From Halocaridina rubra (Eukaryota > Arthropoda > Malacostraca > Decapoda > Atyidae): a stretch of DNA of 64,000 nucleotides. The DNA lies in contig JAXCGZ010021089.1 in the NCBI GenBank assembly GCA_037179515.1, positions 2,501 to 66,500 on the forward strand, in the 5' to 3' direction. Shown here in pieces: positions 50,128-64,000 of this stretch. A program made the translations under genes and the position numbers. The notes beneath the pieces were generated by a model. It was not told the DNA's origin, did not search any database, and was given only the letters and a program-made list of their open reading frames with translations. The number at the start of each line of letters is the position of its first letter. The first letter of the stretch is position 1.

Positions 50128-51207
50128 TTAATGAGGCCCCATCCCCTGATCTTCTGTCATTATCTTCTTTATCTCCCCTTTTTCTGGAAGAACTATGTAA
50201 CGAAAATTTTTCTTCTGTTCTTCATTTCTTTCATCATTTAACCTCCTTGCCTCTTGCAACAAGTTTTTGATCTTTCCCATCTCTTCCTGTGTTCTGTATC
50301 ATCTAATGAACACTTCTTTGAATTCTTGAAGGTCTTTTAGACTTTTTTTTCTCAACAATATTTCCCTACATGTTTCCCCTCTCTCAAAGGTTACTTTTGT
50401 TGGTCTCGGCTTTCCTTCCCTCGAATATTTACCTAGTTGGTGTATGTTTACAATATCCTCAGGACCACAAACTACTCCAAGCTTTCTTATCAGGTCTACA
50501 ACCCTAGCTTTATTTTCTTCAAGTCTCCCCTGACATGTTGGCTCCTGGGATTCACTTATGCCTGAGATTACCACTGTCTTCTCCTTATCAAGTGCCTGTC
50601 TGATGAGTGGGTTTGCCCTTTCCATCACAACGTCTTTCATTTTTTCAATTACTGTCTCTTTATAGTCAACTGTTTGTATGTTTTCCAGTGCCACCACCTT
50701 TACAGCCTCTTTTACTGCCACATTCCCCTTTGGTGCATCAGCAAAGGAAGTTTTCATGGCATCATTTTCCATATTCAGCTCCTGGAACTCTTTTCTGAAC
50801 TGTTCAATGTTTTCCTTAATTTGGACATTCCAAGCAGCAATCTTGTCTCTCTCAGAAGAGAGCAGTGAACTAACATCTAATTCCTTTAGGTTGTCATTCA
50901 GCTGTTTGTTTTTATCTTCTTGTTTAGAAATTCTAGATTCTAGTTGACTCTTTTCCCCTTCCAGCTTCTTTATTCTTTTTTCTAGTTCCTTTCTCTCCTT
51001 CCCTTGTGCTTTATTTGCTTCCTCCAAAGATCTTATTTGTTCTCTGAATGTTTCATTCTCTTTCATTTCTCCATCCATATTCCGAATTTTATCATCAAGT
51101 CTTATAACCATTGCCTCTAAATTCTTGATTTTCTGTTTAAGTTCCCTAATGGCTACCCCTCCTACCGACCCATGGATGGGAGAGGTTTGTGACAGAGATG
51201 GCGTCAT
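50128..51207 (-). pseudogene. CR1 ORF1, copy 5
   Basis: From the ATG at 51207 through the coiled coil and RRM-like domain to FIR, where a TGA at 50299-50301 replaces the Gln/Arg codon found in copies 1 and 2. The remaining ~57 codons follow in frame. Confidence 0.8.
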
Positions 51208-51230
51208 TTTTATGTTCTCCCTCTCACAGA

Positions 51231-52654
<1,424 letters not shown>

Positions 52655-52655
52655 T

Positions 52656-52674
52656 CTGGTGGCAGCACGGTACG
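52656..52674 (+). other. Primer-binding-site candidate
   Basis: CTGGTGGCAGCACGG begins one base inside the LTR. Sequences starting TGG at this position are typical primer sites for LTR elements. tRNA not identified. Confidence 0.5.
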
Positions 52675-52712
52675 GATCCCACGTTGGAATACGTACGAAG
52701 AGACAATCTCAG

Positions 52713-53363
52713 ATGAAACCTGTGCAAAGAAAAAATAGAATGGCAAACGCAGAGATCCAATATCTCCCAATACAGGAAATGAGTGACGAGGACAAACACC
52801 GGAGAATTCTCAAATTTGAGGAGCACGTGCGGCACCTACAAACCCCTGGTCAACACCGACAGAGAAACCGACACCTCAAACATCAACGAACAGCCTGCCG
52901 CTACGCGGTGACACAGGGAACGCAGCATACCATGCCCCCACCCCGTGCCCTGGTTGTAAAGGCACCTCAGATCAAAGATTCCCCTTTATACTTTGACTGC
53001 GAAAATGTAAAAGACCTCGAATATCCATCCATATATCCCACGGCCGACTTCCTGAAACACTTGGGTCAGCGGGTGAGAAGTGCCGTATACAGAGACGAGT
53101 GGTCAAGGATAAAACATTGGGAAACTTTTAAGGAACTATTCCTTAGATATTTCATAGTGAGTCGAAGTGTGACTGGGGCTTTGAGTGAAAAAGCCCCTTG
53201 GCAAAAGTACATGTCGCTGGATCCAGCCAAGAAGATGGTGATTTGTCGATTCCACGCGAGAAATGGGGAAGTTGGGGGAACCCCCTGTGCCCAGAAGGAA
53301 GGAGAACCCCCTCCTCCATTGCCTTCTGCCATGATGTTCTTCAGGACCACCTCCTCAAAATAG
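52713..53363 (+). CDS. Unrecognised gag-position protein
   Basis: A 216-codon frame from ATG 52713 (the open frame extends into the LTR; I chose the first ATG after the primer site). It opens with a basic region (KPVQRKNRM; QRKHRQ-type Arg/His-rich stretch near residues 45-65), then a hydrophobic/aromatic central block (YFDCENVKDLEYPSIYPTADFL; SRIKHWETFKELFLRYFIVS), and ends Pro/Gly-rich. No zinc knuckle or protease motif. Position between primer site and interior suggests a gag remnant. I do not recognise the family. Confidence 0.45.
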   Translation: MKPVQRKNRMANAEIQYLPIQEMSDEDKHRRILKFEEHVRHLQTPGQHRQRNRHLKHQRTACRYAVTQGTQHTMPPPRALVVKAPQIKDSPLYFDCENVKDLEYPSIYPTADFLKHLGQRVRSAVYRDEWSRIKHWETFKELFLRYFIVSRSVTGALSEKAPWQKYMSLDPAKKMVICRFHARNGEVGGTPCAQKEGEPPPPLPSAMMFFRTTSSK

Positions 53364-56300
53364 CTAAGTACTTGTAATCTGTATCCAGTGAGTAATGGGA
53401 CAATTAGTAAAAGAAATTGAGGTCGGCAGATGCTGCCATTTTACTTTGTAGAGATGCTTTGACTCAGCCAACCCGCCTATGAGGGGTGTGGCTCCTCGTA
53501 ATTTAATAAAAGTAGAATTTCTGTACCCATTACTAACATGGATAATTTGTACTAATAGCTATAAGCAGTAATAAACTCTATTTTTATTATTTTAATAAAA
53601 TGACTAGTAATTACGTTTGAAGTATGTTCCATTTATTCTTATTATTGCCTAAGTTAATTATTAAACAGGTGAATGTATTGATTGTAATTGAAAAAATTTA
53701 ATTTACTTGAAATCATTATTATATTAATTCCCTAAAGTGAAGACTAACAGAGTCTACAAATAGAATATAAGTAGTAGAATTTTTATATACTCCAAAATGC
53801 ACGTAAAAATTATAGTGAGAAATATACTTGAATCAGCTTTTAAGGTTTTTCTATTATCACGTGTGATTTCCAAGAAAGGAATGTGAGAGAATCCCTGCAC
53901 CTGTTTTCAAGGTTGTTTCTTTTTTTATTTTTTTTTTTTATTTTTTCACGGGAGTTATATTTTGGCGAAAGAAAGACATATATGACAGATCGTTTATTTA
54001 ATGTTGTTATGATGGGGAATTGATATTACGATACGCGGGTGGCATTTCTTTTTGAAGAATAAGAAATTTTGTGATATTGCTTAGACATGACTTTTTTCAT
54101 TCCCCGCTATACAGGCGAAAATTAAAGTAAACTCGAGTGAATTCGTGTTGTGCTGGAATAGGGGGGTTTTCAGTGTCCCCTTAACATAGCTTCAAGGGAG
54201 TAGAATGGGACCTAGGACTGGTGAGGCAGTCATGTGACCACGCGGCCCAACCGAGATTTCACCTCTACACTCCTTCAGAGTGGTAGGGAAAGGGAAACCA
54301 ACGCGTTGTAAATAGAAGGGAAGTATGCAGAGAGTATGAGTTGAGAGTATGAACGAGTGTGAGAGAGAATGAGTATGAATGACTGGGGGTATAATGGGGG
54401 GTTGCTCTAGGAGGTGAGATCGCGGGAAGCACCGTTAGGAAGCATGATTGGAGGAGTCTGCAAGGATCATTCCCCTGCTCCGCCGGGTCTTTGCGCAGGT
54501 CATATCAGCGTATTTTATGGGAGGTGATGTAGCTGTTGCGATATCTATTGAGGGATATTATTGAGAAAGTGATTCTCCACCTGCCCAGATATGGTTGAGA
54601 TGCCAAGTTTGTTTTATTTTTAATTCGTCCCCTACTCCGCCCCTGAGATTATTATTCGATTTCCGAGAATTTCAAGGTAGATATTACACGATAAAGGACA
54701 TGAATCTATAGAATATTCTTAATTTTTTTTGCTACAGTATATACATTATTTGTCCGAAGGGATATGTTGGATATATAAAATAAAACTTTAAAGGTTTTAG
54801 CCATGATAATGTTTATCAAAATTATTTCAGCTTGGTCATGAAGAAAGGGGTGTAAATTCACAAGAAATGACAACAAGAATGTCACACAGCCGTTTCCCGT
54901 ATTTGAGAGAGCAGAAGTTGATCCAGAAGCCAAAGGAACAGGGGAGAAAATAGCACCCACATGCGCACCTCCCTGCAAAAGCTAGTCAGCCGCAGCCCTG
55001 AAGGCAAACCTCGAGCAGTATAAGAGCAGGAAAAAATAAAGTAATAAAAGGGAGGGTAATAATAAAAGTACCCAACCGTGTGTAAGTATGAGCAAACAGA
55101 CAGAACAGCTATATGTCGAACTTCCCCCTGTTTCCGGCGGTAATTCTGTTGAAGAGTAATTCAAAAAAATTCAAGTTCGAGATAGTAAATGAATATATAT
55201 ATATTCTGTTTTAATTGTTCATGTACAACTCCTTAAGAGATTATGAAACTTGAGCAAAATGCATTCTTTACTATTGCAAATGAAATATGATTTTTGTTTT
55301 TATTATTATATACGCAGAAACAGACTTTTTATATTTTTTCAGATTCCCGTTTTTGTTATATATTTTTTTTGTGTGAAGAAAAACTTTAATATCCTTATCC
55401 CTTTGATATATATTGTAATTAAAGAGTTTTGAAAAAAATTATCTAGAGATAATTATTGTTAATCACTATCATTGTCATGAATTTATAATTACAATTGAGC
55501 TAATTAAGATAATTGAGATTCTCAGAGATGATGTGTTGAGTTTGAAGTTTAAAAATAATGATACTTAAGTCCTTTTAAGTCGTTCATTAAGAAAAGATAT
55601 TTGTACTTTTGTTAATAGTAGTAGAGATATTGTCACATATGACTGTAATATTTTGCTTTGATTCCATCAGGGGTATGTTGACATAGAGCGAGTGTGTGCT
55701 TCGACTCAACCCTCTGATTTATAGCAAGAAAAAGATTGTCATAATAAATAAGGATGTGTATGCTTTTTCAGTAAAGGCCTTTGCAATATTAAACAGAAAG
55801 GAATGGATTTATGCTTCGAAGTTTCTGCAGTTGTGCACTAAGTTCTTTTGCTTTTTTTGTTAAATTGGGGAATAAAAATAGCCCTCTGACAATAAACGTA
55901 AAACTCTACCAATAGTCATTGCTCACGTTTGTTCACTTTCATTTGTTTATCTATTCTTTTGTTATGTAGGGATACTTCGCGATAATTTATTTTTAAATTT
56001 CAGTGCATGTGAAGGAAGGAAGCCCGTCTCCACCAGACTGTGGGTGGATACCGCAATGTATTTCAAGGTCGCCCAGTCAACCCTATTTTCTCCCCCTTCC
56101 CATAGTTATCACTCTCTCTCTCCCCTATCTCTCTCACTACTCTGAGACTGACATGTGCTCCTTCCGATGCTAACAGAATGTTGCCTTATTGATTTTTTTC
56201 TATTGTTTTTTTCAGTGATGTTAGGAGATAATTGTGCCTACCTTTTATTTCAGTTGATAGATTTCTGCATGCTGTTATTGCAGAAAATACTGATAAGACA

Positions 56301-58248
56301 TCGGTAGTAGTACCGACTTTTGCATAAATATTTTTGCCACATATCTCAACTGTTTAGAGAGTAGATAAAACTCCCATTGACAAATTGGGCAACCCGAAAG
56401 TTGCCGCTTATGCTCCATATTTATATCTATATATATTATGACTGCAGGAATTCGAATAGTAAAAGAGACTGTGTTAGAATGAGCATACTATGAAAAATAA
56501 GTATAGAACTCTGTTCTTACCTCTGAATGCCAGTCAGTCTCAATTGTATATATACCTGTACTGCTACTCCTGATTTAGTATTTTTATTTTATTTTTATTA
56601 TTCTTATTATGATCATGATTATTAGTATTGTTATTATTATGTTGGCTGTTATTGTTGCTATCTCTCAATGGCCTTTTACTAATTATTATATTCGTAATGC
56701 AATCAGCAGTAACCTGATGATTTGTATCTTTTATCTGAATTCATGCTTGATGTTACTGTAGCCACTGCTAATAAGAATATTTCTTTAGTGGCTTTTCTCA
56801 GCATTTAATGATTGTTCTTTTTGATATCTATAGTAGAGTAATGTTATGTATCAGTTACCCAGCTAAGTCCTAAGTATCTGGGAATGCTAATCTAATGGTG
56901 CAGACACATACTTCCCATTACCACCCTATTTCCAGGCAGCCCTGACCTGCAAGTTCTAAAAGTCTTTAGATTTTGTTCTCTCTCAAACAAGTCCCTGTTG
57001 CCCATTGAATAGAGATTGCAAGCACTTGCAGTTGCAGGGGAGGCGAAGTATGGCCCCGGATTACTGACATATGGTCATTGTTTGTACCCCAAAGTCATAT
57101 GGAACCTTTCTTACAACTGTATTAGTGACATAGGTTCAAATTTTCGTCCTGAGAATCTGCTTCATATGTATGTGTGTTATGCAGCTACAGAAGAGAAAGC
57201 CGCTGTGACATTGCAGGTGTCCGAAAAGGGGTGGTTATAGTCAAGACCTACCTCAGGGATGGGATGAAGCCAGGCTGGAGGGGTTCAGTACAGATGCATC
57301 AACGCCCTCCGTTTTGTCTTGCCAGTCTTCAGAGGAGGAAGAGAATTCGTGATATGTGTACAGACCTGGGCCTGCAATGAAGAGTATGGTGGGGGAGTGA
57401 AAAAAATGAGGAAACGTGGATACTGTATATAACGCCTAGCAAGAATTTCATGAGCAAGGGAGAGGAAACAGAAGTCTTTTAAAACATCCTAATAACGCCT
57501 TAGAAGCCACGTAAACGAGTTGATGAAATCGAGAGAAGAGCAAACCCTATAGTCCTGGACAGTGCCTGGAGGACACGAAGGAAGAAACGTTCCTCCAAGA
57601 ACAACCGAATTAGTTTTAAGTCCTAATTTTAAGACAAATCAATGCCCCTTAGTAACATGATAGGAGTAGAAATTATAGGATGAGGTTTCTTATAGTAATT
57701 ACCATTTATGTTATTGACTATAGCATTTTAAATGTCCATACATGCTAATACTCTATATAATTTGTTTGCTAATGTTCTACATGATTCATATTTTCACTGT
57801 AACTAACCAAATCTTGTAAATCTTTTGAAAAAAAAGAGAGAAATAGATAAAGTAATGTTATGATCTAAACTGGCTTTTGATCTTAATTAATGTTTGATAA
57901 TGATTAATTATATACTGTAATCATAATGATTAAGTTTATTTTTATTTTATTTTCTTAGTATAAGAATATGTTTGTATTAAAGATTTCCCACAAGGAAATA
58001 GACGCCCTGCATGCTCTAGACCGTCCAAACAAGTTCGTCTGTAAGATTATTATTAAGCTATAAGAATAATGCTATGTTCCAGTAATCTGTTAAGAAGTTC
58101 ATAGAAATAGGTATTCTTAGATGATAGCTTAAATAATGCGGCCCCGTTTTTATTGTAAACTAATGTCAGTTAGGATATATAAATGAGCTCTCAAAAGATA
58201 ACCCATGCTTCTGCTGAAATAGAGAAATTTCAGTTTGGCTGAGGGGGT
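53364..58248. other. Non-coding interior of the LARD-like element
   Basis: About 4.9 kb, AT-rich, no frame over ~90 codons with recognisable motifs. It includes GA-rich and CT-rich stretches (54310-54400; 56105-56140) and a short GC-richer frame at 57016-57240 of unknown meaning. The end is the purine tract before LTR 2. I see no embedded repeat family. Confidence 0.5.
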
Positions 58249-60192
<1,944 letters not shown>

Positions 60193-60197
60193 GCTTT

Positions 60198-60215
60198 TGG
60201 TCCTTCGAACCGGAT
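60198..60215 (+). other. Primer-binding-site candidate, BEL/Pao copy 3
   Basis: TGGTCCTTCGAACCGGAT, five bases inside the LTR, identical to the site at 27173-27190. Confidence 0.65.
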
Positions 60216-60940
60216 GAGAATTGGTGTGGTAATGGTGAAAATAGTGTACATTTTAGATAAGCTCCCACCGTGTAAGAAGTTAGTGAAAAACTCTACGGTT
60301 AAAATCGTCCACATTTCAGCGAAAACAGGGAGGAGCATTGCATGTATTTGCATGAATATTGCAAATATAACTTTGAAATTTAAGTGGTTGTTGAAATATA
60401 TAAGAGAATCCATTTCCCAAGTGGATAAAGCATTTCTCTATCTGTGGAAACGAAATATACTTTCGTAGTTGAGCGTCCATTAAGTAATTTGGATATTAGT
60501 ACCCAATTTCGGCTGGGTGAACAGTGGTTTTTAGGGATTTGTGTGTTTACATATTTCCCATTTAACGATGTCTAGAATGTCGTATTGATTCCTTTGTTTA
60601 CGTAAATAAACAGAAGGTAGTGACCCACCTACTGCTAGGTGCACAGTGTCGTTTGAGGAACAGTGTGGTTTGCATTACACTTTCCATTTACTGTTGCTGA
60701 CTTAACAGTGTCGATTAACTGATGAAAAGTGTGTTTTACACTTTGAGGATTGGCGTCATAATTGACGGAATTAAATAACTGTATGTTATTATCTTGAGAT
60801 TTGGAAGATTGTCCTTTGATACTCTTTACAGAGTGATTGTTTGTTGCATTGTGGATGCATAAAGAAGATCGTGGATTCTTTGATGATAAAATTGCATCAA
60901 CTATTTGTTTGTTGTTTTATGTTCTATTTGCTTTCTCAAT

Positions 60941-63661
60941 ATGTCGGTTAAACCTGAGGCATTAAAACGCCTTCGGGAATTGGTTCAACGTGATTGTGTT
61001 CAGTGTCAAACAGAACTTGCCAAAGATGATGAGACACTTGTTGTTAATTATTTAGAAAGATGTCATCATACACTAACAGAAAGATTTGGAAGATATGATA
61101 GGAAATATGAAGAATATATCGAGTATAAACCCATTAAAAGGGATTCTGAAGAGGAAGATACAGAACATGACAATCTAGCTGAAACAGTAAATAATATTAG
61201 CTTAGCTGTCCTAGAACGGATTCGTAAGTTAGGAACTATGAAGAGTACTAGAGCTCCTAGTTCTGAGAGTTCAAGCCTCCCCAGTGGGCAACCCACACCT
61301 AAATTTCCTGAAGTAAAAATACCACAGTTCTCTGGAAACTATGATGAATGGAACGAGTTTTGGGATACGTTTGATAGTTTAGTACATAATACTTCTATGC
61401 CAACTATGACAAAGTTTACCATCTTGAGAAATGCCCTTAAAGGAGATGCAAAAGACACCATAAAGGGATATCCTGTTGCTAGTGAGAGTTATGATGAATG
61501 CATTCAACAGCTGCAAGCTGTTTATGCCAGCAAGGACAGGATTGTACGAAATTTAATGAGGAAATTGGTAAAAATACCAACTCCCTCTTCTAATTATTCA
61601 TCACTTTTTAAGTTCAAGCAGGAAGTAGAAGCCATTACTCGAAGTCTGAAAAATTATAAAGACATGGAGAACACTGATTGGGTGTTTTCAGAACTCGTGA
61701 TGATGAAATTGCCAGAAGATGTTGAGAACTGGATTAGCATGAAAACAGACACAAAATATCCTACATATGAAACCCTCTTGAAGGAACTGGGAAAATATGT
61801 ATATCATATAGAGGGCAACAATACAAAAGGTAACACAAAGGGAGAGACCCAAACCTCCCAGAGAGATGAGATACAGTTCTATAAAAAGAATGTGGGTAGT
61901 TATGGTGCTACTGCAAATGTAGTAAATAGTAAAACAGAATGTGTATTCTGTGGTTGGAAAGGTCATAAGTCTGAACAGTGTAATAAAGTAGTAAGCATAA
62001 ATGAATGCAGAGACAAATTGAGAGACAATAACAAATGTCTGAGATGTACTCAGTCAGGGCATTATGCAAATAAATGTTACACTCAGTTAAACTGTAAGAA
62101 GTGTAAGAAAAATGGTCATCATGCAGCCTTGTGTTATGAACAAGAGTCATATTTTCGTAGAAGGTTTGAAGAACCTTCATTTCTGAATGAACAGTCAGAA
62201 AATGGTTCAAATATAGATGAGTCAAGCAATAAGCAAGAACATTTTGACTCAGAAAAGGACAAGAAACATGTTGGTGTGATGACTATGAAGGCAGTACAGA
62301 GGCAAATGGTGAAGCCGAGTTTACCTTCATGTGCTCTGCCTACTGCAAGTGGAAAAATAAGCAGCTCAAAGGGAAATCTTTGGGTAAATACTAGGTTATT
62401 CTTTGATACAGGTTCCCAGTGTTCCTTTATAACTAGGGAATTAGCTGAAAGGCTTAAATTAAGCCCAGTAGATGAAATGTCTCTTGGTATTGATGCATTT
62501 CGTTCTGAGACGAAGAAAGGAAGTTTTCCTGTTGTAAATGTAGTTATCAAATTGGGGAAAAGAAGAGCCAGAGTTAAATTACTCGTAGTTGATGACATGG
62601 TAATTAGCATCCACACTCCAGGACTAGCAAAGGCTGCAAATGTGTTAAAGTCTAATGGTCACAAGTTGGCCGATGAAGATATTGATAGTGATGTACTTGA
62701 TAACATTGGCATTGTTATTGGTGCCTTACATTTTAGTCAGTTTGTTAGTGGTATTGACAAGTGGGATGTCTATACTTTGATGGAAACACCGGGTGGTGTC
62801 ATGTTGTATGGCCATATTCCTTGTGATACTCAACATGAACCCAGTAATGTGCAGAGGCATATTGTTATGCGAGTAGGAACACAGGTTTTTCCTACAGCTA
62901 CTCAAGAGTTGAGTGAACAGGCCATAGAGCCTGTTAATAAGCTGTTGATTGAGAAGGTCATAGAGCCTGTTAATAAGTTGTGGGAGCCAGAGAGTATAGG
63001 AGTAAAGCAAGAAGTGCATTACGAAGATAAAACTATACTTAGAAGTTTTACAGAGTACGTTCCCTTGAAGCCTATCCACACTCCTCTCCTACACAATTTT
63101 CAGAGTGCCTTTGGACAAATGAAGTCTCTAATAGAACAGTTGGAGGAAATATTGGAGAATGTTCATGTGGGTAATTTGTTGGATGCTTGTACCAGTGAAG
63201 AGACACAGTATGATATATGCAATACTGCAGATGTAGAGTGGGAAAAGGCCAAAATATCACTGCAAGCATTGAATTCCAACAATGCAAGACCTCAAAGGGT
63301 ACTGGATCAGCGACTTTCTAAAGAATCTAGATCTCCTAACGTATCAATCTTTAGTTTAATCTGGAATATAAATACAGACAAGTTGTCGTTGAAAGGTCTG
63401 AAGGCTAGAGATGAAGTGCTGACCAAACAGAAACTTCTGTCACTGGTGGGTATATTTTTGGACCCCTTAGGTCTAATATCACCTTTACTAAGAAGAGGGA
63501 AAATTCTTATTCAGAGAGCTTGGTCTGAAAAGCTCTCATGGGAATATCTGTTGTCAGTCGTATACAAAGAGGAATCATCAAATTATGAAAGATATGAACG
63601 TCAAGCTGCCCAAAGGGTTAAAGAATTGTGGGCACGCTTAATCATTGATGATAAATTGTAG
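60941..63661 (+). CDS. BEL/Pao gag-protease-remnant RT polyprotein (intact 906 codons)
   Basis: ATG 60941 (MSVKPEALKRLREL). Residues ~100-300 are BEL gag (KIPQFSGNYDEWNEFWDTF; LRNALKGDAKDTIKGYPV). Three CCHC knuckles run from ~334 to ~405 (CVFCGWKGHKSEQC; CLRCTQSGHYANKC; CKKCKKNGHHAALC). The aspartic protease has FFDTGSQCSFI (Asp ~489). EPVNKLL/EPVNKLW repeats lie near 665-690. SAFGQMKSL, normally the RT entry, is fused to LEEILENVHVGNLL: HVGN (~742) stands where YVDN/YVDD should be. The post-RT region (GIFLDPLGLISPLLRRGK) follows to the stop. About 200 residues of RT and everything after are missing, yet no stop or shift breaks the frame. Confidence 0.9.
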   Translation: MSVKPEALKRLRELVQRDCVQCQTELAKDDETLVVNYLERCHHTLTERFGRYDRKYEEYIEYKPIKRDSEEEDTEHDNLAETVNNISLAVLERIRKLGTMKSTRAPSSESSSLPSGQPTPKFPEVKIPQFSGNYDEWNEFWDTFDSLVHNTSMPTMTKFTILRNALKGDAKDTIKGYPVASESYDECIQQLQAVYASKDRIVRNLMRKLVKIPTPSSNYSSLFKFKQEVEAITRSLKNYKDMENTDWVFSELVMMKLPEDVENWISMKTDTKYPTYETLLKELGKYVYHIEGNNTKGNTKGETQTSQRDEIQFYKKNVGSYGATANVVNSKTECVFCGWKGHKSEQCNKVVSINECRDKLRDNNKCLRCTQSGHYANKCYTQLNCKKCKKNGHHAALCYEQESYFRRRFEEPSFLNEQSENGSNIDESSNKQEHFDSEKDKKHVGVMTMKAVQRQMVKPSLPSCALPTASGKISSSKGNLWVNTRLFFDTGSQCSFITRELAERLKLSPVDEMSLGIDAFRSETKKGSFPVVNVVIKLGKRRARVKLLVVDDMVISIHTPGLAKAANVLKSNGHKLADEDIDSDVLDNIGIVIGALHFSQFVSGIDKWDVYTLMETPGGVMLYGHIPCDTQHEPSNVQRHIVMRVGTQVFPTATQELSEQAIEPVNKLLIEKVIEPVNKLWEPESIGVKQEVHYEDKTILRSFTEYVPLKPIHTPLLHNFQSAFGQMKSLIEQLEEILENVHVGNLLDACTSEETQYDICNTADVEWEKAKISLQALNSNNARPQRVLDQRLSKESRSPNVSIFSLIWNINTDKLSLKGLKARDEVLTKQKLLSLVGIFLDPLGLISPLLRRGKILIQRAWSEKLSWEYLLSVVYKEESSNYERYERQAAQRVKELWARLIIDDKL

Positions 63662-63689
63662 TACTGATGGGGAGACCCTCCATTTTTTC

Positions 63690-63709
63690 CTTTTTGGAGG
63701 GGCCCAGGA
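63690..63709 (+). other. Polypurine tract of BEL/Pao copy 3
   Basis: A TTTTT run, then GGAGGGGCCCAGGA, directly before the 3' LTR start. The same sequence precedes the LTR of copy 1 on the minus strand (20704-20725). Confidence 0.7.
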
Positions 63710-64000
63710 TGTCTTGAATATATTTCAAGACAGTTTATTTCTACGTACATTATGTAAGTGTTATTTTGCATATAGTTTCGTTTATTGTAACGTAAGTGCA
63801 TGAATGTATACTTTTAGACTTAGCATGTATACTTATTAAGTTCTATCATGTATACACGTATATTCGTATGTATAATGTGTAGTTTGTTAGGGAGGCTGGC
63901 CGTAGAAGACGTGGAGAAAGGAATGTAGGTCACTAATGGATTTTAGCCATTAACCCTTCACCTCCTTGATAACGCTTATTGCATCGCCTCGTTGAACAAA
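63710..64000 (+). repeat. 3' LTR of BEL/Pao copy 3 (partial)
   Basis: First 291 bp of the LTR, same as 59253 onward, cut by the window edge. Confidence 0.92.

Larger units (their letters stand above)
47229..51230 (-). mobile_element. CR1-like element, copy 5 (nearly complete, tandem)
   Basis: Extends from a single tail unit (ATTGCCTAATTGTG) through an RT frame, EN frame and ORF1 to just upstream of the ORF1 start, where an A-run (51229-51242) replaces the 5' UTR. It lacks the 12-bp deletion and the 250-bp duplication of its neighbours. Confidence 0.87.

Noticed and set aside
57016..57380. Possible small host exon in the LARD-like interior
   Set aside because: Two overlapping short frames with no recognisable domain and no clear splice context. 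Not enough to call a gene.
60941..63661. Host gene domesticated from gag
   Set aside because: It is flanked by matching LTRs, primer site and polypurine tract, so it is still an element. Domestication is kept only as a remote possibility in the findings.

Overview
The window is eukaryotic, repeat-dense DNA in which I find no host gene. Nearly every coding stretch belongs to a transposable element, and most are broken by stops, frameshifts or later insertions. Long (TA)n tracts, mixed Tigger/pogo, BEL/Pao, Ty3/gypsy and CR1- or Jockey-like elements, and tRNA-derived repeats suggest an arthropod, most likely a decapod crustacean. That placement is inferred from family style, not from a marker gene.

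Layout. (1) 1-10,100: a decayed Jerky/Tigger-type transposase gene (896-1984, resuming near 9827) is split by a Tigger element (1987-9824, TA target duplication). That element is split by a CR1-like retrotransposon (3454-8532, minus), which itself holds a tRNA-derived SINE and a reversed CR1 3' fragment. (2) 10,100-15,100: a second SINE, a 142-bp tandem repeat, and 274-bp units that each contain a tRNA-like Pol III promoter. The units form head-to-head inverted arrays bounded by (TA)n. (3) 15,100-19,260: two partial Tigger ends; the first is interrupted by a poly-A-tailed LINE. (4) 19,600-37,170: a BEL/Pao copy (minus) cut by a gypsy element (minus). The gypsy holds a complete but internally deleted BEL/Pao element (22,959-28,116, 910-bp LTRs, 5-bp duplication) and a full-length CR1 (30,283-35,406, plus). 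(5) 37,175-44,186: a tRNA-like unit split by a 6.5-kb RNase H-bearing LINE with a 10-bp duplication. (6) 44,187-51,230: three CR1 copies head to tail. (7) 51,979-58,923: a 6.9-kb LTR element whose interior is almost non-coding, set inside (TA)n. (8) 59,253 to the edge: a BEL/Pao element with an intact 906-codon gag-protease frame and a gutted reverse transcriptase.

The main biological themes are two unrelated BEL/Pao lineages that have both lost the RT core yet look recently mobile, a tRNA-like satellite arranged as a large palindrome, and a CR1 family whose 14-bp tail repeat meets its targets at a shared GT dinucleotide. All identifications come from reading motifs and comparing copies within the window. 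No database search was possible.
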